A DNA stretch of 64,000 bases from Ovis canadensis (taxonomy: Eukaryota; Chordata; Mammalia; Artiodactyla; Bovidae). The stretch lies in assembly GCF_042477335.2 (NCBI RefSeq), contig NC_091247.1, positions 228,618,001-228,682,000 on the forward strand, in the 5' to 3' direction. Position 1 is the stretch's first letter. Every line of letters begins with the position of its first letter. The notes under the pieces were generated by a model. That model had not been told where the DNA came from, made no database searches, and saw nothing but the letters and a program-made list of their open reading frames with translations. The translations under genes were made by a program, and so were the position numbers. Below are positions 44,201-55,094 of this stretch, piece after piece.

Positions 44201-45509
44201 CTGTGGCCCTCCACGCCAGGGAGCTGTCCTCCTCGGTTTGGGGAGGGGCCTGGCCAAGGCAGGAGCCCCATGCTTAAACTGGGGAGAAAGTATCAAAATA
44301 AAGTTTCCAGAAGACGGGCTTCCTGCGGTTGAGCTGCATGGTGAGAGGGCTGGGCTGGGGGTCAGGCCCCCGCTAAGGGCTGTGGGCCTGTGACTCAGCA
44401 CAGCACTGGTCAATGGGAAGAAGGAGGCGGCTTCACCTCCAGAGCCGCTGGCAGCCCTCCCCCCACCCCTCCTGTGCCTCAGGTCTTGATGGGCTCCTCA
44501 GAGCTGGCTGCACAGTCACGGAAGGGGCAGCATGGCCCTCTGCTCAGGAAGTGCCCTCGGCCCGCTGGCGGGCCTTCCAGCCACCTCGCTGCTCACCTGT
44601 CCCATGTGGGACCCTGGGCGGAGGCCCTTCCCACCCGTCTGCCCATTTTTCCCCCGGCTGCCTCCTCCAACGTGGCTGAATCAGTGGGGAGCTCTGCTGG
44701 GGCCTCCTCTGGGCTGCCCGTGCCTGGCCCTTTCCGCCTGCAGCTCTGCAGGGCACACTCGCTGGCCTGCTGTGTGCATGGCTGGCCGGTCTTCTGCGGG
44801 GCTTCCGTGAGCCCTGGCAGCCCGCTGGGCCAGAGGGCAAGGGCTCAGCCTGGCAGCCTGCAGCCCTGGCCTGCCAGGCCCCATCACCTGCCCTGTCCCA
44901 TGTCCCCGCTGCCAGCTTGGCCTGCTGCCTGGTGGCCCATCTGCCCTGCAGCCTGTGGCGGCCAGCTTGTCTGGGCTGGACACCACGGCCAGCACTGGCC
45001 AGCGCCCCCTGGACTGCACTGTGCCTGCCCAGGTCACCTCACTCGTGGGATGTTTGGTCTGTGAGGCATTGTCTGGGCCCACAAGCATCCTGCCCACCAG
45101 CTCATTCCTGCCCAACGCCCACTGGCTTCTGCCCACTGAGCCCTGGCCACCTGTGGGGACCTGGCACCATCAGCATCTTCCAGCACCACCCGTTCCATGA
45201 CCTCTGACCGACTTCCTCTCTGTCCTGGGAGCCCTTGGCTGTGTGGACAGCGACAGCTGCCTGCTTATCTTCCCAGGCTTCCTTCCCATGAAGTCAGCAC
45301 CTCACTTGACATCAGAACCCCACGGGGTGGGGAGGGAACACCTGTCCCAGCTGCACCTGCTCCCAGCAAGGCCGCCCTGCGCCTGTGCCCTCCGTCCTGG
45401 AGGGAGAGCTTCTAACTGCTGCAGGTCAAGGTTGACTGCCTGGAGGAAACATCCAGGAGAGAGTAAGCTGGTAAGTTACAAAAATGCACATTCCCATGTT
45501 GCTCCTGTG
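44201..45509. other. Intergenic DNA, no feature seen
   Basis: GC-rich with long open frames (for example 44390-45064 on the + strand). These encode low-complexity, P/A/G/S-rich peptides with no recognisable domain. Confidence 0.45.
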
Positions 45510-45720
45510 GGGGCTTCTCAGGTGGCCCTGGTGGTAAAGAACCCACCTGCCAACGCAGGAGCTGCAAGAGACGCAGGTTCAGTTCCCGGGTGGGGAAGAT
45601 CCCCTGGAGGAGGGCACGGCAACCGCACCCCAGTATTCTTGCCTGGAGAATCCCGTGGACAGAGGAGCCCACAGGGTCGCACAGAGTTGCACGCGACTGA
45701 ATGACTTGGCATGCACGCCT
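45510..45720 (+). mobile_element. Bov-tA SINE
   Basis: Begins ggggcttctcaggtggccct, contains gaagatcccctggaggaggg, and ends cacgcgactgaatgacttgg, catgcacgc. A short internal deletion removes part of the tail. Confidence 0.88.
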
Positions 45721-45754
45721 GTTGCTCTTGCAACACAAACAACAACCTCTGCAA

Positions 45755-45835
45755 GTGGGAGTCATTAGCCCCATTTTACACACGGAAAGACAGGCCGCAA
45801 AACTAACCTTGCCTGCTCACATTCTACAGAGAGGT
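45755..45835 (-). mobile_element. MIR core fragment (possible)
   Basis: Reads gtcattagccccattttaca, cacggaaagacaggccgc, the reverse of the MIR segment around tgtaaaatgggg. Confidence 0.4.
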
Positions 45836-45839
45836 AACC

Positions 45840-47960
45840 ATCCGGCTGGGAGCCCCAGGGCCACGCCGGCGTAGGAGACTCTGGAATGTGAGAACAAGGG
45901 CACTCCAGGGCAGCCTGTGCCCCAGCGGGTCCCACCCTGGGCACCCCAGCAGGACCACCCCGGGGGCACGCAGCAGGTCCTGCCTGACCTGCTGTTTCGG
46001 ACCCTCATCCGGACTCCCAGAGGGCGAACTGCAGAGGCTGTCCGTCTACCCAGGAAAGCCCCGAGATTGGGCTGGCCTGGAGGGTGGCCCTCAGGGATGG
46101 GGACCTCAGGGTTGGTGGTCAAGGGCTGACCTGAGCTGGAAGGGCCGGTCGAGGGGTGGGGTAGCCGAGGATAACTCCGCAGTGGCCAAGGATCAAGGCT
46201 GCTCACACCCCTGGGCAGCGTGGGGAGTAGCGTGCCAGGGGAGGGCTCAAAGGCCAGGATGGGGTTCAGTCTGGGCCCCACGGGCCCCCAGGCCTGCTCG
46301 GGTGAGCCATCTGGGTCGGGTACTGACAGGGTGCATCTCAGCCCTCATCTCATCTCCAGGGTGAGGCTGCCCTGCACAGGAGGGGATGGTCTCAGCGGGA
46401 TCAGGGCCAGGGTTACCCAGCAGTCAGGGGTGGAACATGGACTGACATGCAGCGCGGTGGAAGCCCAGAAGGTGCTCTCAGACAGTCTGGCCACATTCTG
46501 GGTTTCTCTGCCAGTGGGGAACAGGCCCAGAGGCCCTGAGAGTGGGTCTGCCTTGTCAGAGGTGGTGTTTGCGCTGCAGTAGGCTGTTCTGGAGAAAAGA
46601 CCAGCTTCCTCGGGGGGTAGAGTCCTGGACTCTGGGGAGACTCCCCCTCCCCATCTCTGCAGCTGGAGGAAAGCCTGCTGGCTGGCTGGGGTCCTTACAG
46701 GCAGGGTGCGCTCAGTGAGGGTGGTGGGAGGCCTCCCCCAGGTCTGCAGAGAGTCCGCTTCTGATTTCCGCAGCCTGATCTTGACTCCTGCGTGTGTGTG
46801 GTGGGGGCGCTGCTACAATATCCAGCCTTGGGGGCTCGGGGGAGGAGGACCCTGGGAGGTTCCCGGCCAGGTGACATCTACGGCCCAGCAAGCAGCCAGG
46901 CCGGCGGAGTGGCCTTGATCGGGTGGAGTGGACTGGGGTGGGGAACACAGGACCTGGCTCCCAGGGCTGCTGGAGACGCGGCGGAGGCGGTGGCACACGG
47001 GACAGCCACCCACTGTGATCTCAGCCTGGTAGAGAGAGGCTGGACAGCTCACCTGGATAGATGTCGTATTTGTCTTTTTCTATCCAAGCTCTGTAAAAAA
47101 TTAGAGGAAATTGCAAAGATGTGGGGAAGGATGATCTGAGTGAGCCACACAGTAGGGGAGGGCAACGGTGAGGTCCATGAGCTGGGAGGAGTAGGCGGGT
47201 GGGCCTGGGGACAGGAGGCAGGGGACAGCGTTGGGTTTGGAGCCTGTGCACCCTGTCGGGGGAGGGTGGGGCAGAAAACCTGCTTCACATAAACCCTGGA
47301 AAATGTAAGTAAGGCCTTTCGGAGGAAAGACAATCTTAAGATGAAGAATAAAACACAATCTGGGTTTAGCCCAGGAGTTCTGAAGCACAGACAAAGCATC
47401 TACTATTGAGTCCAAAACCAACCAAACAAAAAACAGGTGGGGAGAGAAGACGGAGGATCAGAAACAACACTGAATCGCCAGGGCTCCCTAGAGAATGGTT
47501 GGAATCAGTGGGACCGAGACAAACCCGGCTAGACATCGCCGCGCAGCGGCAGCTGGCCAGAGGACACCATGCGTGGAAGGCCAGGCAGTAAGGAGGCCAG
47601 AACAAAGGCGAGCTGGAGAGCTGCGCGCACGCAGGGTCTGTGTGAGGCAGGAGCTGGGATGCCAGGGCGGAGGGGGCGTGAGTGGTGAACTCAGCGCGAG
47701 GCTCAGACCAGGGACCGCGGGCCACTGTGCTCCGCCTCCTCAACAGACGGGGACACTGAGGCCAGAGACGGGCAGCAACCTCTGAAAAGTCCAGGTAAGC
47801 AGCCACCCCCCCCCGACTCAGGCTCACTGAGCCCTACTGTGTGCCAGGCCCTGGCAGGTACAGGGACCCAACCCAGGAGCAGGCTCTTGCAGGGCCTTCT
47901 GTGGGCCCAAGAGAAGGATCACAGATGAAGGTCCTAACAGGATAATGCATTTCACTACTT
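45840..47960. other. Intergenic DNA, no gene seen
   Basis: Mixed composition. No SINE or supported exon is present. A short C run lies at about 47806-47814. Confidence 0.45.
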
Positions 47961-47969
47961 GCAGAACAG

Positions 47970-48145
47970 CCCAGGAAATGCGCCTGCAATGCAGGAGATG
48001 CGGGTTGAATCTTTGGGAGGAGGAAATGGCAACTTGCTCCAGTATTCTCGCCTAGGAAACCCCATGGACGGAGGAACCTTGCAGGCTCCAGTCCACAGGG
48101 TCGCGAAGAGCTGGCCACGACCGAGAGACCAGTAACAACAAGAAA
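47970..48145 (+). mobile_element. Bov-tA SINE, 5'-truncated
   Basis: From cgcctgcaatgcaggagatg through gcttgctcc-type BovA body to ctggccacgaccgagagacc, with internal deletions. Confidence 0.8.
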
Positions 48146-48189
48146 CAGAGGGAAGCCACAAAGTCCTGCAGTGGCAGCGATGCCGCCTT

Positions 48190-48300
48190 TATTCAGAGCC
48201 TGCTCTGTGTCAGTCGGGACCCGGTTCATGGCCTCCCCTGGAGATAAAGCTAATTGTGCCCATTTTACAGATGAGGGGCCTGAGGCTCAGTGGGATGTGA
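48190..48300 (-). mobile_element. MIR remnant
   Basis: Contains gcctgctctgtgtcagtcgg, then gtgcccattttacagatgag, gggcctgaggctcagtggga, the reverse complement of the MIR 3' half. Confidence 0.65.
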
Positions 48301-49050
48301 GTGCTGCCTCATCTGAGCTAAGACATAGGCATGGCCTCTTTCTATAGACGGACTCCTGCATCAGCCACCAAAATGCTGTAACATCTGTTTGTGTTAGGGA
48401 AACATCCAAAAAAATCCTCAGGCAACCAAACAAAAAGATACACAAGAACCCTTTAAACTCTTTCTCAGATGCTACGAAATCTCAGAGCGTTGTCTGCGTG
48501 GCCAGGACGAGAGGCAGCTGTCCTCACGAGGGTCATTTGCTTGCCAAGCTGCCATTCAGAGTGAAGATGATGAGGGACGTGGGCAGACAGTCTGGGTTTA
48601 GGGAAATGTCCAAGTCTTGCATCTTATCTGCAGGACTCCTTGCAGGAAACCACTGTGGTTTTAGGAACTGAGAGCCACAGTTTCGTCCAGACCTGTCAGA
48701 AGGGTCAACACACCTGGGAAGGAGAGGGAATCCAGAGAGCATCCTGGACACGTTCCTCTTCCAGCTCCCACTCAGCGGCCAAAGGGACCCTTTCCAAATG
48801 GAAATCCAGGTTTCTTCTGAATTCTGTCCGTCTCCTCTCAGGGCCCAGCTGCTTCTCTGCTCTTGACTCGGCTTCTGGTCGGCGGAGGTTACTGGACCTG
48901 CGTCGGCTGGTGGCCGCAGCTGCTGGAGTAAAGGGCGGGGCTGAGCTGTGAGGAGTCGTGAGGGCGGATGGGCAGAGGCTGGGGGGCGAGCCAGGCGGGG
49001 GCCTTGTCTTCATGTTTGTGTCCCTGGTGCCCATACAGCACCTGGCAAAC

Positions 49051-49268
49051 GCTGTCTCAGTCGCTCAGTCGTGTCTGACTCTTCGCCATCCCATGGACCG
49101 TAGCCCACCAGGCTCCTCTGTCCATGGAATTTTCCAGGCAAGAATACTGGATCGGGTTGCCATTTCCTCCTCCAGGGGGTCTTCTTGACTCAGGGGTAGA
49201 ACTCGGGCCTCTTGTATCTCCTCCACTGGCAGGTGGACGCTTTGCCACTGAGTCGCCTGGGAAGCCCC
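49051..49268 (-). mobile_element. Bov-tA SINE
   Basis: The + strand runs cagtcgctcagtcgtgtctg, ccaggctcctctgtccatgg, ggcaagaatactggatcggg, and ends ccactgagtcgcctgggaag. Confidence 0.9.
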
Positions 49269-49551
49269 GGCAAGCTCTATACTTTCAATAAGTATTTGTT
49301 TAGTGGTTGAGTGAATGAAAATACAAGCACAGGAAAGTCAATGGAGCAATTTCAACTTGAGGCAAATTTGAGTTTACATCAGGGGTTGTATACAGAAACA
49401 GTGGCTGGGGCAAACGGTGGGGCGTGGTGGGGACTGAGGCACGCCAGACTCGCCTTCCTGTTGACAGGTGACAGGGCCCTTCAGCTCCTGTGAAACGTGG
49501 ACTCTTGCTGTCAGATTGCTGGTGTTTTCAAGAGAAGCCAGAAATGCACAT

Positions 49552-49597
49552 TGTGTGTCTGTGTGTGTGTGTATGTGTCTGTGTGTGTGTGTGTGTA
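49552..49597. repeat. Imperfect (TG)n microsatellite
   Basis: TG repeats interrupted by TCTG and TATG steps. Confidence 0.9.
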
Positions 49598-50419
49598 AAA
49601 CCTTATGGTTTTTAAATATTGACTACTAACTCCAGTCCAAAATATAAAACCTTTGGCAGGACAGCAAAGCCTGGATGCAGGCCAGAGGCTTTCAGAGACC
49701 AGCCCATTTGTGATGTCTCACTGGAAACCACAGAAGTGAAGCTAGATTTTAAAAGTCATTATTCAACAATCGAGATTGAGGAGTACATAGCAGCAGTCAG
49801 TAGGTATATACACTCCCAGCAGCAGAGAGAAAACCGCACAGGAAGGGTTTCTAGAGAGGAAAGGACAAAAAAAACATTCAGGAAAGCACTCCATGCAAAC
49901 GGATTCAGCCTGGACAAGAGCCAGAGCCCAAGGGAGCCTTGGTGGCCATGCCAGAGGCCCTGGCTCAGTCACAGGTGTGGGCAGACGCCACGTGGGAGCC
50001 AGGGCCCCAGGTGGGAGGAGGGGACGGGTAGGGAGGGAGAGTCCGGGTTAAGCAGAGCATGGAGGTAACATGCTCCTGCCCCGCACGTAAGTGAAGGATT
50101 GCTGTGACTGTCTAGCCACCGGCCACTGCAGCCCTGCCCCCCACACTGAGCCTCCAGAGGGGATTCAGGATGGAGAAGAGGTCGATAAGACGCAGGTCAA
50201 TGTTGTGACTTCCGTGAGCGCAGACTCTCACATCTTTCCCATCATAGGAAACTGCTCAATTCATGAACTTAAGGTGTCTGGTTTTCTTTAATCAGCATTC
50301 ATCTTTTGATGTTTGACTACTTGGTTTTTTTGTTTTTGTGTTTGGTGCAAAAACTCCTTCCTAACTTCTTCGGAACAGTCCCTCAGAGCTGAGAGGCTGC
50401 CTTCTAGACTTAAGTCCTC

Positions 50420-50420
<1 letters not shown>
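49598..50420. other. Intergenic DNA with an unexplained 149-codon frame
   Basis: The open frame at 49619-50068 (+) is less GC-biased than most here and encodes a charged, lysine/arginine-rich central part (YIAAVSRYIHSQQQRENRTG). I recognise no domain, and no splice-site or start-context support was found. It is most likely noncoding or repeat-derived. Confidence 0.25.

Positions 50421-50459
<39 letters not shown>
50421..50459. repeat. (GT)n microsatellite at a SINE 3' end
   Basis: About 19 uninterrupted GT units directly abutting the 3' end of the minus-strand Bov-tA that follows. Confidence 0.95.
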
Positions 50460-50460
<1 letters not shown>

Positions 50461-50705
50461 CCGCGCGAGCACTCAGTTGTTGAGTCAACTCTTTGCGACC
50501 CCACAGACTATAGCCCACCAGGCTCCTCCGTCTGTGACGTTTCCCAGGCAAGGACAGTGGAGTGGGTTGCCATTTCCTCCTCCAGGGGATCTTCCCAACC
50601 CAGAGACTGAACCCACCTCTCCTGCATTCTCCTGCAGTGGTGGGCAGGTTCTTTCCTGCGTTCTCCTGCAGTGGCAAGCAGGTTCTTTGTCACAAGCCCC
50701 AGATC
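50460..50705 (-). mobile_element. Bov-tA SINE
   Basis: The + strand reads agttgttgagtcaactcttt, gcgaccccacagactatagc, tcctccaggggatcttccca. The head is rearranged: ctcctgcagtggYRRgcaggttcttt occurs twice (about 50629 and 50661), a 32-bp local duplication. Confidence 0.85.
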
Positions 50706-50994
50706 AGACATCTTAAGGAATTCAGCTCTTTTCTACGTATGGGAAGATGAGAGAGTCTGGGCTCATGGAAATCAGCCCTTAGATACGCATCTTAACTATG
50801 TGGCCAGCGTCTGACCAGGACAGTCTTTCTCGTCCTGAACCCCCTCAGGGTGCTCTGTGGGCGGGGGCAGCTGCAGTGGGTGTTGGGCTGATGAACACCG
50901 CATTCTTTCTTTACTGAAATGCAGGAGACTTCTCTGTCCACACCTCCCACCCCGCAGGGTCACTTCCTCCCCTTTCCTGCCCACACCCTTAGGC

Positions 50995-51545
50995 AAACAC
51001 TAGTCTGTTTTCTGTCTCTATGAATTTGCTTGTTCTGGATACTCCCTATAAATGAAATCACATAATATAGGTGGCCTTTTGTGACTGGCTTCTCTCACCT
51101 TTCGTGATGTTTTCAAGATTCATCATGTGGTAGTCTGTGTCAATACTGCATTCTGTTTTATAGGCAAATAATATTCCGTGGTATGAATAGCCCACATTTT
51201 GTTTATTCATCAGCTGATGGACATTTGGGATGTTTCCACTCTTTCACTGGCAATGAACTGTGGTGCCGTGAGCATTCGTGGACAAGTTTTTACGTGAATA
51301 TGCTGTCACTTCTCTTGGGCACACGCCTAGGCGTGGAATTACTGGGTCACACGGTAACTCTGTGCCTAACTGTTGAGGAGCCTGCCAGACTTTTCCACCA
51401 CAGCTGCACCATTTTATCCTCGGCAGCAGGGCGCAAGGCTTCCAGCCTCTGCATGTCCTTGTCAGCACTTGCTGCCGCCGGCGTTTTTGATTACAGCCAC
51501 CTGAGAAGTGGACTATTTCTTGCCAAATCGGCAAACAAAGGACGT
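50995..51545 (-). mobile_element. LINE-1 ORF2 3' region
   Basis: Minus-strand L1. The + strand has the characteristic tccctataaatgaaatcaca, attccgtggtatgaatagcc, gatggacatttgggatgttt, gaattactgggtcacacgg and cttttccaccacagctgcac. All frames are broken. Confidence 0.85.
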
Positions 51546-51779
51546 CCCCGTCACCAGCGATTGCAGTGCTCCAACAGGAGCTGGTAGCCTTGAGCACACT
51601 CAGGAAGGAAAGAATACCTGCCGTCCAGCAGCTGCCAGACTGCAGCCACTCCCAAAGGTGAGCCCTGAGGAAAGTCAGGGAAAAGCACTATGCTGGCCCC
51701 AGAGAGTGAGGAATGCTTTCAGGGACCCCAGGCTCCTGCACCTTCCCATACACAGAAAAGCGCCAAGTTCCTTGACTTG

Positions 51780-51985
51780 GGATACCTGGCTTTCTTTGAT
51801 TGACAATCATCTTTTGATGTTCAAGCTACCTGCCCTCTGTTGTAAAACTTTTATTTAACCTGGGCCCCCCTCTCCTCTCTCTCAGGGTCACTGGAGATGC
51901 TTCCTCCCGAACTTGAAGTTCTAAAGAGTCCCACCAAATAAAACATAGCTCTCAACTTTAGGGCTGTGAACGTTATTATAGTCAA
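51780..51985 (+). mobile_element. Possible LTR 3' portion
   Basis: A segment with ttgttgtaaaacttttattt-like sequence and, after a C/T-rich stretch, a poly(A) signal in caccaaataaaacatagctc followed by G/T-rich sequence. This resembles the R-U5 end of an ERV LTR. No terminal repeat partner or internal gene is seen. Confidence 0.3.
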
Positions 51986-52335
51986 CACATGCCAGTGGGT
52001 GTGAAGGAATACCTCCTTGGGGGTCAGGCTGGCTTTATTAGTAACAAAGCTGACAGTTTCATCTGTTTGACTTCCGGGTCTTGTCTCTCACGTGGTTCAG
52101 AATATGGGAAGATGTTACCAACTAGCCCCTGAATCCCATCACGGCCTCTGTGCCCCCTTGGGTTCAGGAGAGACCCCTCCTTGGGGGCTGTTGTCCCCAG
52201 GGTAGACTCCTGCCTCAGCACCTGGAAATGTGGGTCCACTCATGCCTTTTTCTTCTCCTCTTGGATGAACTCCTCCCAGGCAGGAATGCAGTTCAGTTGC
52301 CCAATTGCTTGGGCAATAAATCCCTGGGCTTTCCA

Positions 52336-52431
52336 GTGCTGTGATTGATTGGTGACACCTGCCATCGTCCACGGCAGGGGAGAGTGCTGTGATTGATTGG
52401 TGATGTCTGCCATTGTCCATGGCAGGGGCAG
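52336..52431. repeat. 48-bp direct repeat, two copies
   Basis: Units start at 52336 and 52384 with gtgctgtgattgattggtga, then tgccatYgtccaYggcaggg. Each unit contains ATTGG, an inverted CCAAT box. The copies differ at a handful of positions. Confidence 0.9.
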
Positions 52432-52722
52432 GGCAGCACAACACACGTGGGAAGTGCGGTGAGTCAGATTCCCAGGAAGCTCAGCTCCAGGGTCTGACAC
52501 TGGGCTCTATAGAAAGCTTTTCACAAGACCAGAGTCATCCTGGCAGGACTGAGATCTGAAACAGCCACCACATGAAGAGTCACGGGCTACATGATCTCAC
52601 ACATATGCTGACATTTCCCCAGAGAAGATTTACAAATGGCCAGTGAAGTGCTGGAAATATAGCCAGTATCATCAGTCCTCAGGGAAAAGTAAATCAAACC
52701 CACAGTGAAACACCATGGTCAT

Positions 52723-52775
52723 TTTGGCTCAGAGACCTGGGTTCGATCCCCGGATTGGGAAGATCCCCTGGAGAA
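52723..52775 (+). mobile_element. Bov-tA SINE, left part of split copy
   Basis: Contains tttggctcagagacctgggt, tcgatccccggattgggaag and atcccctggagaa, then is interrupted by a Bov-A2. It continues at about 53054. Confidence 0.8.
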
Positions 52776-53053
52776 AGGAAATGCTGCTGCTGCTGCTAAG
52801 TCACTTCAGTCGTGTCCGACTCTGTGCGACCCCATAGACAGCAGCCCACCAGGCTCCCCTGTCCCTGGGATTCTCCAGGTAAGAACACTGGAGAGGGTTG
52901 CCATTTCCTTCTCCAATGGATGAAAGGAAAAGTGAAAGTGAAGTTGCTCAGTCCGACTCTTAGCGACCCCATGGACTGCAGCCCACCAGGCTCCTCCACC
53001 CATGGGATTTTCCAGGCAAGAGTACTGGAGTGGCTTGCCATTGCCTTCTCCAG
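52776..53053 (-). mobile_element. Bov-A2 dimeric SINE inserted in Bov-tA
   Basis: Two BovA monomers in minus orientation. The first (tcacttcagtcgtgtccgac to ccatttccttctcc) and the second (gttgctcagtccgactctta to ccattgccttctcc) are joined by the linker aatggatgaaaggaaaagtg, aaagtgaag. The element ends in a (CTG)n tract at 52783-52798, typical of Bov-A2. Confidence 0.88.
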
Positions 53054-53155
53054 GGAAAGGCTACCTATTCCAGTATTCTGGCCTGGAGAATTTCATTGAC
53101 TGTATAGTCCATGGGGCTGCAAAGAGTCAGACATGACTGAGTGACTTTCACTTTC
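53054..53155 (+). mobile_element. Bov-tA SINE, right part of split copy
   Basis: Resumes gggaaaggctacctattcca, gtattctggcctggagaatt, and ends gactgagtgactttcacttt. It matches the point where the left part stopped. Confidence 0.85.
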
Positions 53156-53372
53156 ATACATATCTTTACGTCTGCTAGGAAGCTATAATTAAAAAATGGA
53201 AAGTACCAAGTGTTGGTTGGGCTATGGAGAAACTGGAACCCCATACACCGTTGCTGGGGATGTGAAATGGGGTAGCCACTGTTGAAAACAGTTTGGCTGT
53301 GCCTCAACAAGTTAAACATAGAGGATCACATAATTTTCATATGATTCAGCAATTATGCGAAAGCAGGAACCA

Positions 53373-53451
53373 GGGACTTTCCTGGTAGTCCAGCAGTTAA
53401 GACTCCGTGCTCCCAGTGCAGAGGGCCTGGGTTTGATTCCTGGTCAGGGAA
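53373..53451 (+). mobile_element. CHR-2 SINE, left part of split copy
   Basis: Starts gggactttcctggtagtcca, with agggcctgggtttgattcct, ggtcagggaactag. It is interrupted by a BovB fragment. Confidence 0.8.
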
Positions 53452-53758
53452 CTAGTCAAACCAGTCAATCCTACATAAATCAACCCTGGCTATTCACTGG
53501 AAGGACTGATGCTGAAGCTGAAGCTCCATGATGTGGGACACGTGATGCGAAGAGCTGACTCATTGGCAAAAACCCTGCCTGATGCTGGGGAAGATTAAGG
53601 GCAGGAGGAGAAGGGGACAACAGAGGATGAGATGGTTGGATGGCATCACCGCCTCAATGGACATGAGTTTGAGCAACCTCGGGACAGAGGATCCTGGCGT
53701 GCTGCAGCCCATGGGGTCGCAAAGAGCTGGACATGACTCAGCAACTGAAGAGCAACAG
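53452..53758 (+). mobile_element. BovB 3' fragment inserted in CHR-2 SINE
   Basis: Sense strand plus: aaccctggctattcactgga, aggactgatgctgaagctga, agagctgactcattggcaaa, ending gacatgactcagcaactgaa. Confidence 0.85.
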
Positions 53759-53870
53759 TAAGAAGGAGCTGGATCCCACGTGCCGTGACTGCGAGCCTGC
53801 ATGCTACAGCTGACAGATTCTGTGTGCCGCAACGAAGGACCTGGCCCAGCCAAATGGATAGTACTTTAAA
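53759..53870 (+). mobile_element. CHR-2 SINE, right part of split copy
   Basis: Continues ggagctggatcccacgtgcc, gtgactgcgagcctgcatgc, gtgccgcaacgaaggacctg and agccaaatggatagt, the normal 3' half of CHR-2. Confidence 0.75.
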
Positions 53871-53879
53871 AGAGGAAAG

Positions 53880-54276
53880 TAGGGACTCAGATACTTGCAC
53901 ACTCAATCACAGTAGCCAAAAGGTGGAGATAACCCAAAGGTACATCAGTAGGTAGATGGGCACACAGAATGTGGTGTGTCCACTAGACGGAATACCACCC
54001 AGTGTGAAAAGAATGACACGCTGATGCAACGTGGGTGCACTTTGAAAGCATGCTGAGTGAGAAAAGCCAGGCACCGCGGACAGCGTGTTGTGTGACCCAC
54101 TGACGCGAAATGTCCAGAAGGCCAATCCAGAGAACGGGTCGCGGTTGGCGGGGGCTGAGGAAGGGAGGATGGGGCCTCATCGCTGCTGGGTTCAGGTTTC
54201 TTTAGGGGAAAGCGCTCTGGGACTAGATAGAGGTGAGTTGCCCAACGTTGTGAACGTCCTAAATGTCACTGAGTTG
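53880..54276 (+). mobile_element. Old L1 3' region, left part
   Basis: Resembles L1M 3' sequence: aatcacagtagccaaaaggt, aaaggtacatcagtaggtag, atgggcacacagaatgtggt, and tgagtgagaaaagccaggca. It ends ...cactgagttgtacac and is interrupted by a CHR-2. Confidence 0.7.
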
Positions 54277-54406
54277 TACACTAGTTTTTCTGGCCGTGTT
54301 GTGTGGCACGTGGCATCTTAGTTCCCTGACCTGGCGTTGAACCTTGCCCTCTCCTTTAGGAGTGTGAAGCCGTAACCCCTGGACTGCCAGAGAAGTCCCA
54401 GAATCC
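54277..54406 (-). mobile_element. CHR-2 SINE inserted in L1
   Basis: The + strand reads ggcacgtggcatcttagttc, cctgacctggcgttgaacct and ctggactgccagagaagtcc, the reverse complement of a CHR-2. The L1 continues right after it with cttttaagtggttaagacga. Confidence 0.78.
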
Positions 54407-55080
54407 TATACTTTTAAGTGGTTAAGACGATGAATGTTGCGCTGTGCATGCTTGACTCCAGTTAGAGCTGATTCCTCCTACACCTGTCCACACAGGAGAG
54501 TAGGGTGTCCCCAGGGCGGCAGCAGAGCTGGAGACAGGTGGATTCAGGTCAAGGTGGTCAAAAGGCAGAAAGGACAGACATGGTGATCGACGGGATGCGG
54601 GGGTGGGGACAGAAAGCGAAGGGTCTGGGCTGACTGCACCCTGTGCCTGGGTGGCCGGGCGCCTGTCCCGTGGGTGGGGAGACACAGGAGGAGCAGTCTG
54701 GACACGGCGATCTCCGTGGGGCTTCGGCAGGCAGCAGTGTGCGTGGGTCCGGGCTGGAGGTCACGTCCAGACTCCTTGTGCACAGATGGGAGTGGGTCCT
54801 GCCGGAGCAAGAGCGGACAGGAGTAGAATCAGGGACAATCCTAGGGTACCCGACTGCAGCCCGCATTGCAGCAGGAGCCCCTTCCCCTCTCAGAAGGCTC
54901 GCTGCTGGGTGAGGGCTTGTGTGGTCACTGAGCACATTTGAGGGGCGCTTTGGAGAGGAGCCCCTGAAGGAAATTGAGATGGCCCGACTTGAGGGGGGAT
55001 GGGAGGGGAGCCCGCAGAGGGTGGACTGGGCTCATGGAACCCCAGCGCCACCTGCCCGCTCTGACATTTGCACACACGTG
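54407..55080. other. Intergenic DNA, end of L1 then no gene seen
   Basis: The first about 30 bp is the end of the interrupted L1. The rest is GC-rich with no exon or named repeat. Confidence 0.45.
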
Positions 55081-55094
55081 TCTCCAGGGTGATG

